Shown here piece by piece: positions 28,162 to 35,624 of a DNA stretch of 64,000 nt. Source of the stretch: JBDHWG01 sp039810085 (GTDB lineage Bacteria > Chloroflexota > Anaerolineae > Epilineales > JAHCIE01). The position numbers and the translations under genes were made by a program. The stretch is from contig JBDHWG010000005.1 in the NCBI GenBank assembly GCA_039810085.1, positions 124,001 to 188,000 of the forward strand. Reading direction: 5' to 3'. How positions within the stretch are numbered: position 1 is the stretch's first letter; every line of letters starts with the position of its first letter. The notes below the pieces were generated by a model. That model saw nothing but the letters and a program-made list of their open reading frames with translations, had not been told where the DNA came from and made no database searches.

Positions 28162-28599
28162 CTACGCGTCCTCGCGGTTGGGGTTGTCGAAGCGGAAGAA
28201 GTTGCTGTCGCTGCCGTCGGCCTTGTGCTCTTGGAACAGGAACACAAGCTCGCGCTCGTCGAACACACTGAAGAAGTCATCCCAGCTAATTTCCTGGAGC
28301 CGGTCGTTGCCGTCGTCCGTGAAGATGAAGCGCAGCACGCCCGGCCGCCCGTCGTGCTCGGTGTCGGGAACGGTCGCGGGCCGGCCGTCGCGCTCCTCGA
28401 CCCAGCGCTGGATGACTTCGTGATCCCGTGTCGCCAGCGACTGGCCGGGGCGGTCTTCGTGCTCGTCCTGCCCGTGGACCCACTTCGCGTACTTCACCGT
28501 GGTCTTGGATAGCTCGTCTTCGTGTTCCTTAATGAAGCGCGCTTCTTCCTTCGTTACATTCTTCGCGCCGACCTCGGGCGCGTCATCCTTCTTCGCCAT
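28162..28599 (-). CDS. Conserved protein of unknown function, often labelled '1,4-alpha-glucan branching' without support
   Basis: This 145-residue acidic protein has GAGGTG before its ATG. Residues ~57-140 carry a recognisable conserved block: TRDHEVIQRWVEERDGRPATV, then GVLRFIFTDDGNDRLQEISW, DDFFSVFDERELVFLFQEH and a final SNFFRF. This pattern (a short helix followed by beta strands ending with an aromatic-rich segment) occurs in many bacterial small proteins whose database label as branching enzyme has no catalytic basis. The N-terminal ~55 residues are charged and helical. Function unknown. Confidence 0.82.
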   Translation of the reverse strand: MAKKDDAPEVGAKNVTKEEARFIKEHEDELSKTTVKYAKWVHGQDEHEDRPGQSLATRDHEVIQRWVEERDGRPATVPDTEHDGRPGVLRFIFTDDGNDRLQEISWDDFFSVFDERELVFLFQEHKADGSDSNFFRFDNPNREDA

Positions 28600-28698
28600 T
28601 CTTTCACCTCACTTGATAGAAAGCTGTGTGTCCGTCTAGCGGCCGGAGAGCAAGAATCGTACCGAATAGGGCGTGACTGGGCCGGCGATGTGAATCGG

Positions 28699-28726
28699 CG
28701 AGCGCTCCCACCAGTGGGAGCGCTCG
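28699..28726 (-). terminator. Strong hairpin after the SDR gene
   Basis: CGAGCGCTCCCAC (28699-28711) is fully complementary to GTGGGAGCGCTCG (28714-28726). It lies just past the stop of the minus-strand SDR gene. There is no T run, so it may stabilise the 3' end rather than terminate. Confidence 0.6.
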
Positions 28727-28732
28727 TTCGTG

Positions 28733-29608
28733 TTACTTAATCTCGCGGGTGTCTTTGTTCTTGAGACCGTCGTAGGTGTGCTGAACATCCAGTGTGACCG
28801 GCGGCTCCTGCCGCAAGTCCTTGTCGGCCTTCATCCCAACCATTCCCTTCGAGGTTGTGATGCCCCCGTCAACGCTCCACAGCGCGCCTGTGACGTAGCT
28901 CGCCTCGTCGGACGCGAGGAAGGCATAGACGTTGGCGATTTCCTCGACGGTCCCGCGCCGCCCCATGGGTGTTGCGCCGAGGAAGGTCATCTCCATCTCA
29001 GTGTCCATCGGGCTCATGCTCTTGTGCGTCCAGGCGGTATCGACGGGGCCGGGGCAGACACAGTTGGCGCGCACGCCGTGGTTTGCTTGCTCGACGGCAA
29101 CGCCGCGCATGAAGGCGTGGATCCAGCCCTTCGTACCGCCGTAGACCGTGTTGTACGGCTCGCCCATGATGCCGGCCTCAGAACCGGCCGAGACGATGAC
29201 GCCGTTGCTTTTCTGGAGGTGCGGCAAGGCGTACTTGGTCATCAGGAACACCGAGCGGATATTCATCCAGATGGTTTTGTCGAAAAGGTCAATCGGGTAG
29301 TCTGCGGTATCCGACGCGACGAGGAATACGCCCGCGTTGTTGATGAGGATGTCAAGCCCGCCCCACTGCTGGATCGCCGTCTCGACGCATTGCTGCGCGC
29401 CGATCTCTTCGGACACGTCGGCCTTGCAGCCAACCGCCTGCCCACCCTGCTGCTTGATGGCGCTGACTACGTCGTCGACAGGGTCATCCGCCAGACCGTT
29501 GACGACGACCTTTGCGCCCTCTTTGGCAAATTTGTGGGCAATCGCCTCGCCGATGCCGGTTGCCGCTCCCGTTACAATGGCTACTTTCCTTTCGAGTCTC
29601 CCAGCCAT
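28733..29608 (-). CDS. Classical SDR-family oxidoreductase
   Basis: This 291-residue protein has the complete classical SDR set: AIVTGAATGIGEAIAHKF (cofactor loop), DILINNAGVFLV (NNAG), catalytic Ser in VIVSAGSEAG, YGGTKGW (Tyr-x-x-x-Lys) and NCVCPGPVDTAW. The cofactor loop is followed by a small polar residue pattern (VVVNGLADD), so NAD versus NADP preference is unclear. GGAGAGG precedes the ATG. A C-terminal extension of ~40 residues (after VDGGITTSKG) is unusual. It lies beyond the terminator that closes the redox operon, so it may have its own promoter, which I could not identify. Confidence 0.93.
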   Translation of the reverse strand: MAGRLERKVAIVTGAATGIGEAIAHKFAKEGAKVVVNGLADDPVDDVVSAIKQQGGQAVGCKADVSEEIGAQQCVETAIQQWGGLDILINNAGVFLVASDTADYPIDLFDKTIWMNIRSVFLMTKYALPHLQKSNGVIVSAGSEAGIMGEPYNTVYGGTKGWIHAFMRGVAVEQANHGVRANCVCPGPVDTAWTHKSMSPMDTEMEMTFLGATPMGRRGTVEEIANVYAFLASDEASYVTGALWSVDGGITTSKGMVGMKADKDLRQEPPVTLDVQHTYDGLKNKDTREIK

Positions 29609-29698
29609 GCAATCCTCTCCTTTGCTAAACCGATACTGTGTACATTGGCTCGGAGAGGCGGAGCAATATCCATGCCCTTCGCGTCCTCAGGTGGAAAC

Positions 29699-29728
29699 AA
29701 AAAAGTCCGGGCATGCGCGCCCGGACTT
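29699..29728 (-). terminator. Rho-independent terminator ending the minus-strand redox operon
   Basis: On the minus strand AAGTCCGGGC (29719-29728) and GCCCGGACTT (29703-29712) form a 10-bp stem with a 6-base loop, followed by TTTTG. It sits 28 bases after the stop of the VOC gene. Confidence 0.9.
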
Positions 29729-29756
29729 GGTGGCGAGGGTGGTTAGAACGGAGCCG

Positions 29757-30176
29757 CTAGCCGTCGAGTGGCGGCGGGTTGGCCTGATCCACGAAGCCCT
29801 GGCTGATCTCGACAATATTGCCTTCGGGGTCAGCCAGCCAGACAGTGCGCCAGCCGGGAATGAAGGCGTCGAAGTCGAGCGGGCCGAGGGTGATGTGGGC
29901 GTCGTCGCCCATCTCGGCCAGCTTCGCGTCCACGTTATCGACCTTGAACGCGATGTGGCGCCAGGCCGGGTAGCCGGGGCCGTCCTTGTCCGCCTTTGGG
30001 GCGGGCGGCTCGCCGTGGGCCTGGAAGAGCTCGAGGTAGGTGTCACCTGATCTGATGAAGACGAGCTGTTCCTCGCCGAGCGGGAAAACCGCTGCCCGCT
30101 GGAACCCGAAGTGCTTGGTGTAGAAGCGCTCGATAGCCAGTGGGTCGGCGCACGAGATAGCAATGTGGTGGAACAT
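29757..30176 (-). CDS. VOC-superfamily (glyoxalase/dioxygenase-like) protein
   Basis: This 139-residue protein has two beta-alpha-beta-beta-beta halves. Metal-ligand positions of the vicinal-oxygen-chelate fold are present: His in MFHHIAISC, Glu in DTYLELFQAHG, His in AWRHIAFKVDNV and Glu in DPEGNIVEISQG. It could be a lyase, isomerase or ring-opening enzyme. The gene starts 5 bases after the PfpI-like gene and is last before the terminator of the redox cluster. The frame is open far upstream, but the fold starts at the ATG 30176. Confidence 0.88.
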   Translation of the reverse strand: MFHHIAISCADPLAIERFYTKHFGFQRAAVFPLGEEQLVFIRSGDTYLELFQAHGEPPAPKADKDGPGYPAWRHIAFKVDNVDAKLAEMGDDAHITLGPLDFDAFIPGWRTVWLADPEGNIVEISQGFVDQANPPPLDG

Positions 30177-30181
30177 AGCGC

Positions 30182-30757
30182 CTACTTTTCCTGCGCGGCG
30201 AGCTTGTCGATGATGCGGCGTGCGAACGGCCCACAGTGGCCCGCCGAGCGCCCGGTCACCAGGTCGCCGTCCTCGACCACGTCCTCGTCGACATAGACCG
30301 CGCCCATGTTGCGCACGTCGCCCAGGAGGTTGATGTGGCTGACGACGCGGCGGCCGCGCACAAGCTCCGGCGCCAGGGAGATGAGCCACATCCCGTGGCA
30401 GTTGATGCCTTTGACGACGCCCGGCTCGGCGAAGGCGCGCTTCATGAACTCTGTCGCAGGGGGGAGCTTGTCCACGCTGTCGGTGTAGCGCAGGCGGTCG
30501 GAGACCATGCCACCGGGGATAATGATGGCGGCGTAGCTGCGCAGCTCGTCGTCGGACATGTTCTCGAACGTCTCGTTGACGTACAGCGGTGAGCCGTACT
30601 CGTGGCCTTTGAACGTCAGGCCAGGTTGACCCCACAGGCGCGAGAGGAAGTGCAGCTCCATCCCCTCTTCTGGAAAGCGGTGCTGATAGTAATGAATCTC
30701 GTAGTCGGCGAAGTCGCTCTCGACCAGGATGCCGACCTTCTTGCCCTTGAGCCTCAT
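30182..30757 (-). CDS. DJ-1/PfpI-family protein (shorter paralogue)
   Basis: This 191-residue flavodoxin-like protein carries the nucleophile elbow Cys in VVKGINCHGMWLIS and the acidic partner near VGILVESDFADYEIH. AAIIIPGGMVSDRL is the strand before the first glycine turn. GGAGGAG precedes the ATG. Relatives include glyoxalase III, isonitrile hydratase and protein deglycases. It is the second PfpI-type gene in this cluster; the other is at 39520-40356 and is larger. Together with a VOC protein it suggests handling of a reactive carbonyl. Confidence 0.9.
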   Translation of the reverse strand: MRLKGKKVGILVESDFADYEIHYYQHRFPEEGMELHFLSRLWGQPGLTFKGHEYGSPLYVNETFENMSDDELRSYAAIIIPGGMVSDRLRYTDSVDKLPPATEFMKRAFAEPGVVKGINCHGMWLISLAPELVRGRRVVSHINLLGDVRNMGAVYVDEDVVEDGDLVTGRSAGHCGPFARRIIDKLAAQEK

Positions 30758-30808
30758 GATACTCCTCCAGGCGCGAACGCGGTGAACGGGACGGACTCGC
30801 GGCGCATC

Positions 30809-31201
30809 TCAAGCCAGCGAGCCATCGGGATACTGCACCATGCCGGCGAAGTGGATGGCAATCTTGCCATCGCGCAGCACCCAGCTATCCGCAAAGCGCA
30901 TGTGGGCCTCGCCGTCGGCCGTCTTCATGGTGATCTGCTCGGTAATCATGAGCGTTTCAGGGTCCTCCGTCTCGCCCCAGAAGACGATGTCCGTGTCTAG
31001 ACCCTGGATGCCCAGGATGCCCTGCATGTGCTCGCGCAGCTGCTCACGGCCCTTGTAGATGATGGGCTTCTTCATGAAGCTGCTGATGAGCAGCGCGTCG
31101 TCGGTGTACTGGTCCAGCAGGCTCTCGATGTCTTTGTCCAGGATGAACCCGATGTGCTCGCGGTACATCCGGCCTAGCTTGGTGTCTGGCACGTTCTTCA
31201 T
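30809..31201 (-). CDS. SnoaL/NTF2-like protein
   Basis: This 130-residue cone-shaped NTF2-fold protein has the typical N-terminal helix and YTDDALLISSF, followed by strands ending SWVLRDGKIAIHFAGMVQYPDG. These domains act as isomerases, cyclases, dehydratases or ligand binders. It lies downstream of a hairpin and upstream of the PfpI gene. The Asp/His at ISSF and IHFAG line the usual pocket, but no specific function can be read. Confidence 0.82.
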   Translation of the reverse strand: MKNVPDTKLGRMYREHIGFILDKDIESLLDQYTDDALLISSFMKKPIIYKGREQLREHMQGILGIQGLDTDIVFWGETEDPETLMITEQITMKTADGEAHMRFADSWVLRDGKIAIHFAGMVQYPDGSLA

Positions 31202-31240
31202 GGCTGGTATGTCTCCAACTTGTGTGTATAGAAACGCAAC

Positions 31241-31272
31241 GGGACTCCCACGACGTTGATCGTGGGAGTCCC
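31241..31272 (-). terminator. 13-bp hairpin inside the redox operon
   Basis: GGGACTCCCACGA (31241-31253) pairs perfectly with TCGTGGGAGTCCC (31260-31272) around a 6-base loop. The minus-strand tail is GTTGCGTTTCT, so it is probably an attenuator or processing/stability element between the two SnoaL-like genes. Confidence 0.65.
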
Positions 31273-31279
31273 GAACATC

Positions 31280-31669
31280 TCAGTCCGGCTTGCCTTCGCC
31301 CGCGCGGTAGGCGAAGCTGTAGTGCGTGTCGATCATGCCGTCCGTCATGTGCCACGCGTCACCAACGACCCAGCGGCCGGTCTTCGACGTGAAGACGGCC
31401 TGGAAGAAAATCGAGTTCTCGGTCTCCGAGAAGTCGTACAGCTTCTCCACGTCGATCATGCCCTGGTAGGCGAGGTAGATCTTGAAGAATTCTTTCAAGG
31501 CCGCCCGGCCGCGCACGATGTGGGGTGGCGGCGTGTCTAGCACGTCGAAGGGCGAGATGAGGACGGCGTCTTCAGTGTACTGATTGTCGATCATGCCGTC
31601 AACATCGTTGGCGCCGATGTAGGCCATGTGCTCATCGAAGAACTTGCGGCCGAACGTCACGTCTGTCAT
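31280..31669 (-). CDS. SnoaL/NTF2-like protein
   Basis: This 129-residue protein (ATG at 31669 with GGAGG five bases upstream) is a paralogue of the next gene downstream, sharing the helix and QYTEDAVLISPF pattern. The segment VVGDAWHMTDGMIDTHYSFAYR forms the last strands. The pocket loop DVLDTPPPHIVRG is longer than in its neighbour. It begins 30 bases after the FAD subunit gene and is probably translated from the same message. Function is unassigned. Confidence 0.83.
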   Translation of the reverse strand: MTDVTFGRKFFDEHMAYIGANDVDGMIDNQYTEDAVLISPFDVLDTPPPHIVRGRAALKEFFKIYLAYQGMIDVEKLYDFSETENSIFFQAVFTSKTGRWVVGDAWHMTDGMIDTHYSFAYRAGEGKPD

Positions 31670-31699
31670 GTGTTCCTCCAAAAGATGTCAGGCTGTTGA

Positions 31700-32551
31700 T
31701 TACGCTTGCGCGAGAGCGCGTGTCAGCGCGCGCTGAGTGAGTACGCGGGTCAGGTGGGCGCGATAGTCCGCCGAAGCGAACAGGTCGCTACGGAACGACA
31801 GTCCCTCACCCGCGCCCTGCGCCGCTGCGGCAATCGCGTCTCCCGTCGGTGTCTTTCCGGTGAGCGCGCTTTCGACGCTCTTCAAGCGCGTCGGGTACTC
31901 CGCCGCGCCCGTCACGGCGACACTACACGCCTCGACCGCGCCGTTGGCGTCCAGGGAGACGCTCGCGGCGACGCCACAGATGGCGTACAGGGTTGCCGGG
32001 TGCTTCATCTTCTCGTAGGCGCTGCCGCTCCGACCGGTCGGGGCGGGCAGAGTCACTGCCGTAATCAGCTCTCCCGCTGCGAGGGCCGTCTGGCCGGGGC
32101 CGGTGAAGAAGTCACTGGCGGCGACGATGCGCTCTTCCCGCGCGCCTTGCACGTGGAGCAGACCGCCCAGGGCCAGAATCGCGGCGGGGAGGTCATTTCC
32201 GGCGTCGCTCTGCGCCAGGTTGCCGCCGAGGGTCGCCCGGTTGCGCACCTGCGCGTCACCGACGCTGGCCGCGGCCTCGGCGAGAGCCGCGTAGCTCTGC
32301 TGGACGGCGGACGCGGCGGCGATGGCGGCGAGGGGCGTCATCGCGCCGATGGTCACTTCGCCGCCCTGGCCTTGCGTCACACCCACAAGGTCACCGATGC
32401 GGCGCAGGTCGACGAGGGCGCCGCCGAGCTTGCTGCGCTGCGGCTCGATGAGCAGGCTGTAGCCGCCCGCGAGGGGCCGCGCGTCGGCGCTGCCGAGCAG
32501 GGTGATCGCTTCGGTCAGGCTATCCGGTGAATAGTAGCTCAGGCTGGTCAT
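31700..32551 (-). CDS. FAD-binding subunit of a xanthine-dehydrogenase-family molybdenum hydroxylase (CoxM-like)
   Basis: This 283-residue protein belongs to the CoxM/CutM flavin subunits. The FAD pyrophosphate motifs are PLAGGYSLLIEP near residue 28 and ATLGGNLAQSDAGNDLPAA near 105, close to the usual AGGHS and TIGG loops (AGGYS here). The C-terminal domain (from ~residue 170) has the CO-dehydrogenase flavoprotein fold. It accepts electrons from the two-cluster iron-sulfur subunit. Start at 32551; a longer frame to 32587 would overlap the Mo subunit gene. Confidence 0.9.
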   Translation of the reverse strand: MTSLSYYSPDSLTEAITLLGSADARPLAGGYSLLIEPQRSKLGGALVDLRRIGDLVGVTQGQGGEVTIGAMTPLAAIAAASAVQQSYAALAEAAASVGDAQVRNRATLGGNLAQSDAGNDLPAAILALGGLLHVQGAREERIVAASDFFTGPGQTALAAGELITAVTLPAPTGRSGSAYEKMKHPATLYAICGVAASVSLDANGAVEACSVAVTGAAEYPTRLKSVESALTGKTPTGDAIAAAAQGAGEGLSFRSDLFASADYRAHLTRVLTQRALTRALAQA

Positions 32552-32556
32552 GGTGC

Positions 32557-34941
32557 TCACTCTCCCCTCGTCTGCATCGCGCGCCAAACTTTCTCTGCCG
32601 TCAGGGGGATGTCGAGGTGCCGCACGCCCAGGTCTGACAGGGCATCGACAACCGCGTTGACAATCGCCGGGGCCGGAGCTGGTTCGCTGACGTCGCCCGC
32701 GCCCTTCGCGCCAAGTCCGTTGAGCGGCGTCGGCGTGACGGTCCGGTCTAGCTCGAAGTTCGGCATGCCGCTGGCGCGCGGGATGGCATAGTCCTGGAAG
32801 GAGTTGGTCAGGAGCTGGCCGTCGGGGCTGTAGAATGCGCCTTCCATCAAGGCCGGGCCGAGGCCGAAGGCAATGTTGCCGTGCATCTGGCCCTCGACAA
32901 TGCCCGGATTCCCGACGTTGCCCACGTCATCCACCGCGACATAGCGCACCAGGTCCACCGCGCCGGTCGCCTCGTCAACCTCGACCACCGCAATGTGCGT
33001 CCCGAACGGGAAGTTGAAGTCCGCCGGGTCCCAGTAGGTAGTCACTTCGAGGCCGGGTTCCAGGCCCTGCGGCAGGTTCCACGCGAACCAGGCCATGACC
33101 GCGATATCCGAAAGGCCCATTGCCTTCTCGGGTGCGCCCTTGACCTGCACCTTGCCGTTGACGTACTCGACGTCTTCCGGCGCGACTTCCATCAGGTGCG
33201 CGGCCACCTTGCACGCCTTGTCCTTCACGCGCTGCGCCGATTCATAGATGGACGCGCCTTCCACGCTGTACGTCCGGCTGCCGTAGCTGCCCTGGGCGTA
33301 GGGAACGCCCTTGGTATCCGAGTGGATGACCTCGATGCGCTCCATGTCCACGCCCAACTCCTGCGCCACGATCTGCGAGAAGGTCGTGACGTGACCCTGG
33401 CCGTGGGGCTGGCTGCCGGTGATGAGCGTGACATCGCCGGTCTGGTGGACGCGCAGGACGGTGTTGCCCCACGTGCTGCCGATGAGACCCTCGCGGCCCA
33501 TGCGCCCTGACGGTCCGACACCGGCGACCGTGACATAGGATGCGAGGCCGACGCCCAGGCGTTTGCCGCGCTGGTGGGCCTCCGCCTTGCGCGCCGCGAT
33601 GTCGCCGTAGCCGACCATCTCTAGAGCGCGGTTGAGGGCGCCCGCGTAGTTGCCGCTATCGTAGTTCCAGCCCAGGCCGTTGTCGTAGGGGAACTGGGTC
33701 ACGAAGTTCTTGCGGCGAACCTCGGCCGGGTCCATGCCGATCTCGCGCGCGTACAGGTCGATCATGCGCTCGATGACCAGCATCGACTCCATGCGGCCCG
33801 CCCCGCGCGCCGGACCGACGAAGTTCGTGTTAGTGTAGGTCAGGAAGACCTCGTAGAACGGGTGCGGGATGGCGTAAGCGCCGGTCATGCTGCGGCCGGT
33901 CAGCGCCGTAGGCGCGCCTGGCCCGTTGTGGGAGGAGTACGCGCCGAGGGATGCATAGGCCGTGGACATGAACGCCGAAATCTTGCCGTCGCGGCTACCG
34001 GCGATAGTGGCATAGTGTGTCTGGCCGCGCGCGTGAACCGTCGTGCGGAACAACCCCTCGCGCGTGTCCACCCACTTCACGGGGCGGCCGACGAGGCGCG
34101 ACAGGAGCAGGACCAGCGGCGCGTCGGGATAGAGGTAGCCTTTGGAGCCGTAGCCGCCGCCGATGTGCGGGGCGATGACGCGCACCTTGTTGTAGGGGAC
34201 GCCCAGCACCAGACTGGCAATCATGTAGTGGTTGCCCGCCGGGATCTGGGTGTTCGTCCACAAGGTGTACTCACCGGTTTCGGGGTCGTAGTTCCCGACC
34301 GACGCCCGCGTCTCGACGGCGTTGTGGACCTGGCGCGGGATGACGATCTTTTGCTGGACGACGACCTCGGCCTCGGCGACGGCTTTCTCGGCGGCGTCGC
34401 GGTCGCCGATGGGGAAGTGCGTACACAGGTTGCCCGGCGCTTCGTCGTGCAGCAGCGGCGCGCCTTCCTTCAGCGACTCCTCGGCGTCCGCCACAGCGGG
34501 CAGTGGCTCGTAATCGACTTTGACGGCCGGCACAGCTGCGTATGCCTGCTCCCGCGTCTCGGCCGCCACGATGGCGACCCACTCGCCCACGTAGCGGGCG
34601 CGGTCGGTTGCCAATGCCGTCTGAGCGCCGGGTAGACCGTAGGGGTGGGGCGGGAAGTGGCTGTCGACGCCGGCCGGCTTCCAGATGACAGGCAGCCGCA
34701 TCATCTTGTCGACAATGTCGGCCCCGGTGAAGACGCGGACGACGCCCGGCATCTTCTCAGCCTCGCTGGTGTCGATGCTCTTGATGCGGGCGTGCGCGTG
34801 CGGGCTATGCACGACGGCCAAGTGCAGCATTCCGGGCAGAGTCAGGTCCGCTGTGAACTTGGCATGGCCGTGGAGGAGTTCCGGGTCTTCGCGGCGCTTA
34901 ACGGGTGCGCCGACAACAGCGCCACCTAGTAAATGGCCCAT
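32557..34941 (-). CDS. Molybdopterin-binding subunit of a xanthine-dehydrogenase-family hydroxylase (CoxL-like, not form I CODH)
   Basis: This 794-residue subunit binds Mo-molybdopterin cytosine dinucleotide. Familiar blocks are VGAPVKRREDPELLHGHAKF, GGGYGSKGYLYPDAP, and the active-site loop VGPARGAGRMES, where true form I CO dehydrogenase has AYRCSFR; the loop here is of the form II type, so CO oxidation is unlikely. The C-terminal motif reads GLGAKGAGDVSEPAPAP, with Asp where the catalytic Glu (G-x-G-E) is expected. It would hydroxylate an aldehyde or heterocycle. The order Fe-S, Mo, FAD with 2- and 5-base gaps is normal for a single operon. Confidence 0.92.
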   Translation of the reverse strand: MGHLLGGAVVGAPVKRREDPELLHGHAKFTADLTLPGMLHLAVVHSPHAHARIKSIDTSEAEKMPGVVRVFTGADIVDKMMRLPVIWKPAGVDSHFPPHPYGLPGAQTALATDRARYVGEWVAIVAAETREQAYAAVPAVKVDYEPLPAVADAEESLKEGAPLLHDEAPGNLCTHFPIGDRDAAEKAVAEAEVVVQQKIVIPRQVHNAVETRASVGNYDPETGEYTLWTNTQIPAGNHYMIASLVLGVPYNKVRVIAPHIGGGYGSKGYLYPDAPLVLLLSRLVGRPVKWVDTREGLFRTTVHARGQTHYATIAGSRDGKISAFMSTAYASLGAYSSHNGPGAPTALTGRSMTGAYAIPHPFYEVFLTYTNTNFVGPARGAGRMESMLVIERMIDLYAREIGMDPAEVRRKNFVTQFPYDNGLGWNYDSGNYAGALNRALEMVGYGDIAARKAEAHQRGKRLGVGLASYVTVAGVGPSGRMGREGLIGSTWGNTVLRVHQTGDVTLITGSQPHGQGHVTTFSQIVAQELGVDMERIEVIHSDTKGVPYAQGSYGSRTYSVEGASIYESAQRVKDKACKVAAHLMEVAPEDVEYVNGKVQVKGAPEKAMGLSDIAVMAWFAWNLPQGLEPGLEVTTYWDPADFNFPFGTHIAVVEVDEATGAVDLVRYVAVDDVGNVGNPGIVEGQMHGNIAFGLGPALMEGAFYSPDGQLLTNSFQDYAIPRASGMPNFELDRTVTPTPLNGLGAKGAGDVSEPAPAPAIVNAVVDALSDLGVRHLDIPLTAEKVWRAMQTRGE

Positions 34942-34943
34942 GA

Positions 34944-35483
34944 CTATTCACCTCCCGCCGACTGGGTCTTCTCGGCCACCGAGCGCACGGCGCGCACGAT
35001 GTTCTGGTAGCATCCACAGCGGCACATGTTTCCGTCCATCCAGGTGCGAATCTCGCCCTCGCTCGGATTGGGGTTGTGCTGGAGGAGGTCGGTCATCGAG
35101 ACGAGCATACCGGGCGTACAGAAGCCGCACTGGACGGCGTGGTTATCCCAGAAGGCGGCCTGGAGTGGCGTCATGTCGCTGCCTTGCGCGAGCCCTTCCA
35201 CCGTCGTGACCGCCGCGCCATTGGCCTGAACTGTGAGTACGGCACAACTCTTGACCGAGACACCGTCCAGCAGCACGAGGCAAGCGCCGCACTGGCCGGT
35301 CTCGCAGCCGACCTTGGTGCCTGTCAGGTTCAACGTATCGCGGATGAAACTCACGAGCGGCTGATCAACCGAGACCATTCGGCTGACGCGTTGCCCATTG
35401 ACCGTCAGCGTAACGGGAACACCTGGCACAGCCTGGAGCGCAGACTGCCCTTCGAGAAGCGCCTGAGCCGCTTGCTCGCTCAT
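34944..35483 (-). CDS. 2Fe-2S subunit of the molybdenum hydroxylase (CoxS-like)
   Basis: This 179-residue protein has two iron-sulfur domains. The plant-ferredoxin-like cluster ligands are in GTKVGCETGQCGACLVLLDG plus a later Cys in VKSCAVLT; the helical domain has VQCGFCTPGMLVS and NMCRCGCYQNIV, the last with Cys where most relatives have Gly or Thr. The N-terminal ~22 residues before the ferredoxin fold are an unusual extension. AAGGAGG precedes the ATG. It is first of the three-gene set. Confidence 0.93.
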   Translation of the reverse strand: MSEQAAQALLEGQSALQAVPGVPVTLTVNGQRVSRMVSVDQPLVSFIRDTLNLTGTKVGCETGQCGACLVLLDGVSVKSCAVLTVQANGAAVTTVEGLAQGSDMTPLQAAFWDNHAVQCGFCTPGMLVSMTDLLQHNPNPSEGEIRTWMDGNMCRCGCYQNIVRAVRSVAEKTQSAGGE

Positions 35484-35576
35484 TCCGTACCTCCTTCAAG
35501 GTTTTCTAACAATATGGTGGTGCGTCCACGGGCATAGTTGTGTAGGGTAGGCTAACGCCGTCCATTTGCCAGAGAA

Positions 35577-35617
35577 GGGGCTTCGCCGTAGGAGGTAAGT
35601 GCCTCCGGCGAAGCCCC
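35577..35617 (-). terminator. Long hairpin after the GMC oxidoreductase gene
   Basis: GGGGCTTCGCC (35577-35587) pairs with GGCGAAGCCCC (35607-35617), and an inner GGAGG (35591-35595) pairs with CCTCC (35602-35606). The minus-strand tail is TTCTCTGG. It may terminate or attenuate transcription before the Cox-like genes. Confidence 0.75.
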
Positions 35618-35624
35618 TGTCATC

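Noticed and set aside
28162..28599. 1,4-alpha-glucan branching enzyme
   Set aside because: The protein is 145 residues and has none of the GH13 catalytic motifs; the label is a common database artefact for this small family.
32557..35483. Form I aerobic CO dehydrogenase (coxL/coxS)
   Set aside because: The active-site loop is PARGAGR, not AYRCSFR, and the catalytic Glu region is atypical; only the broader molybdenum hydroxylase family is supported.
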